Shown piece by piece: positions 5,050 to 6,300 of a stretch of 6,300 bases of DNA. The position numbers and the translations under genes are program-made. The stretch covers positions 1-6,300 of the forward strand of contig DAOUTL010000080.1 of NCBI GenBank assembly GCA_030626685.1, in the 5' to 3' direction. Positions within the stretch are counted from its first letter, which is position 1. Every line of letters begins with the position of its first letter. The notes under the pieces were generated by a model. That model saw only the letters and a list, made by a program, of their open reading frames with translations. It was not told the origin of the DNA and did no database searches. Source of the DNA: Candidatus Bathyarchaeota archaeon. GTDB lineage: Archaea; Thermoproteota; Bathyarchaeia; Bathyarchaeales; Bathycorpusculaceae.

Positions 5050-6300
5050 TGCATATATGGTTTTAAGCACGCCTTCAATGAACGGTTTCCTATACTCGGA
5101 TATGGATGCACTTTCCAGCTCTTCTTTACTGGCGGTCCTTAACAAGAACATGGCGGTTGCAATAGCTTGCTTACTGAACGTCTTCTTGCTGAGAACATCC
5201 CTTCCACACCTTTCCTCATCATCTCTGATTGGCGACTCTACAATCAATTTAAGAAGATGCATAGCTTGACCAGCAACTGTTCTATCAAGGAATTCAAACT
5301 TATTCCTAATAGCTTCAAACATTTCCTGTCCAAAAAGCACCGTGTAAGCGTTCTTTTGAAGCTTCTTCACCAGCCCATACGTATCCATTTCACCAATTCT
5401 TATGCCTAAGACCTTGCATATTTTCTCGGCAAAGTCGTAATCTACAAAAGGCCTTATTCCTTCTTCGTAATATCTAGTTGAAAGCCAAAAAACCAAGTAA
5501 GCCCTAGTAATGTCGTCGGCCCCGACAATAAGTTTCATTTCTTCTTCGGATAATCCAGCCTCTTTAAGCTTCTCTTCAAGAACCCTTGAAGCTCCAAGGA
5601 ATAATGCAACTGGATACAGGGATTCACGGAAAAGGTCGGAAGTCCTGTTAAACATGCGTCTGGCGATTTCCTGTTCACGAGTTTCGCCTATATACTGATT
5701 AAGCGTCTCAGGAGCGAGAACTTCACGAGATTCCAGCGCTGGGTTATGTATCCTGGTGGCTCCTGCTATGGCGCCTGCTAAGGCCATGACGTATGCTTCC
5801 CTGTCAGAGGCACCCGATACTCTAGCGCTTTTGAGGGCATCTATAACGGAGCTTGTTATTGCTTCTTTGACCTGCTCGTTGAGGATGAGTTCTTTTGGAC
5901 TACGTTCTCCAACAATAATGCTTTCGCCTGTCTTCCTAGCAATTAGAGCTAGGGATGTGAAAAACGCGGAGCCGCCTAATCTGGCTATGAATCGTCCGGC
6001 CTCTGTTCTCACGTTCCAAACCTTGCTTACCATGAACTTGCTGGCGTAGAGGCCACTCAACACGGCTTCCCAAGCCTTCGGGTCGCTGTGGGTATACCAT
6101 ACAATCATCATACCGTCATCTTTCAGCGAGTTATAGGCTTCTGTAAAGAATTTCCACATTTGTTCTCTCCACCATTCCTTAGTAAACGATACTTCAGCAA
6201 CATCTAGCTTTCCTGTTCCTCTTCTCACGATAATTTCTCCAGCACGCGGTACTATTGGTAATGAGGGGCTCCATCCCGACACTAGGCACTCTACCCTTCC
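5044..6300 (-). CDS. C-terminal part of DUF1156/COG1743-type adenine-specific DNA methyltransferase (5' truncated by window)
   Basis: The frame is open to the right edge, so the gene begins outside; 418 codons are visible and the GTG at 6282 is not a credible start. Visible residues 53-73 (AYNSLKDDG then IVWYTHSDPKAWE) and the following TEAGRFIARLGGSAFFTSLALIARK stretch match the last strands of the SAM-dependent methyltransferase fold in COG1743 proteins. Farther on, SDREAYVMALAGAIAGATRIHNP (165-187) and the ADDITRAYLVFW/TRYYEEG segment fit the helical C-terminal region of that family. The N-terminal DUF1156 domain, the SAM-binding motif and the DPPY-type catalytic motif would be upstream and cannot be checked here. 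The predicted reaction is SAM-dependent N6-adenine methylation of DNA, marking self DNA for a defence system; this methylase type corresponds to PglXI of BREX type 3. Its stop overlaps the ATPase gene's ribosome-binding site, so the two are coupled. Family membership is a motif-based judgement. Confidence 0.82.
   Translation of the reverse strand, partial: GRVECLVSGWSPSLPIVPRAGEIIVRRGTGKLDVAEVSFTKEWWREQMWKFFTEAYNSLKDDGMMIVWYTHSDPKAWEAVLSGLYASKFMVSKVWNVRTEAGRFIARLGGSAFFTSLALIARKTGESIIVGERSPKELILNEQVKEAITSSVIDALKSARVSGASDREAYVMALAGAIAGATRIHNPALESREVLAPETLNQYIGETREQEIARRMFNRTSDLFRESLYPVALFLGASRVLEEKLKEAGLSEEEMKLIVGADDITRAYLVFWLSTRYYEEGIRPFVDYDFAEKICKVLGIRIGEMDTYGLVKKLQKNAYTVLFGQEMFEAIRNKFEFLDRTVAGQAMHLLKLIVESPIRDDEERCGRDVLSKKTFSKQAIATAMFLLRTASKEELESASISEYRKPFIEGVLKTIYAR

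Larger units (their letters stand above)
499..6300 (-). other. BREX/Pgl-like defence operon (right end outside window)
   Basis: Five co-directional genes (methyltransferase, DUF499 ATPase, 248-residue protein, PglZ-type protein, 164-residue protein) are packed with spacings of 5, -17, 8 and 7 bases. At three of the four junctions the ribosome-binding site overlaps the upstream gene's end, so expression as one translationally coupled unit is likely. No internal promoter could be recognised; the operon promoter must lie beyond 6300. The methylase, ATPase and PglZ trio is known as the BREX/Pgl core; membership of the two unrecognised genes is inferred from linkage. Confidence 0.72.

Noticed and set aside
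5756..6049. Plus-strand open frame of 97 residues rich in Ala, Met and Leu
   Set aside because: It lies wholly antisense to the conserved methyltransferase C-terminal region and is explained as a shadow of it.

Overview
The window looks archaeal, probably from a thermophilic or Thermoproteota/Bathyarchaeia-like lineage, though rank below archaea cannot be fixed from sequence alone. The indications are: a truncated plus-strand gene matching the archaeal COG2401 family (ABC-type ATPase fused to an acetyltransferase); Shine-Dalgarno sites of the GGTGA/GAGGG kind placed over the stop codons of preceding genes; GTG and ATG starts; and frequent AGA/AGG and ATA codons. There is almost no non-coding DNA.

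Layout. Positions 1-465 (+) hold the C-terminal end of the COG2401-like gene. It converges, with only 33 bases between stop codons, on a minus-strand operon that fills the rest (499-6300) and begins beyond the right edge. In transcription order the operon is: (1) the C-terminal 418 codons of a DUF1156/COG1743-type adenine-specific DNA methyltransferase; (2) a DUF499/COG1483-type P-loop ATPase of about 831 residues; (3) an unrecognised 248-residue protein with a polyproline linker, possibly a detached C-terminal part of the ATPase; (4) a very short PglZ-type protein (267 residues) of the alkaline-phosphatase superfamily with an apparently complete metal-ligand set; (5) an unrecognised 164-residue protein with one hydrophobic segment, noticeably AT-rich. 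Gaps between genes run from a 17-base overlap to 8 bases, so co-transcription is very likely.

Interpretation. Methyltransferase + large P-loop ATPase + PglZ is the signature core of BREX/Pgl phage-defence systems, and the DUF1156-type methylase with a DUF499 ATPase is closest to what has been called BREX type 3. This version is compact: the PglZ is reduced to little more than its catalytic core, and two small proteins match nothing I recognise. No helicase, nuclease or BrxA/BrxB/BrxL-like gene lies in the window; any such gene would have to be upstream, past position 6300. The plausible reading is an archaeal BREX-like defence operon inserted beside a conserved host gene. GC in hand-counted samples falls from about 50% in the COG2401 gene to 42-47% in the operon core and about 36% in its last gene.

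I saw no tRNA, rRNA, CRISPR array, insertion sequence or obvious long repeat.
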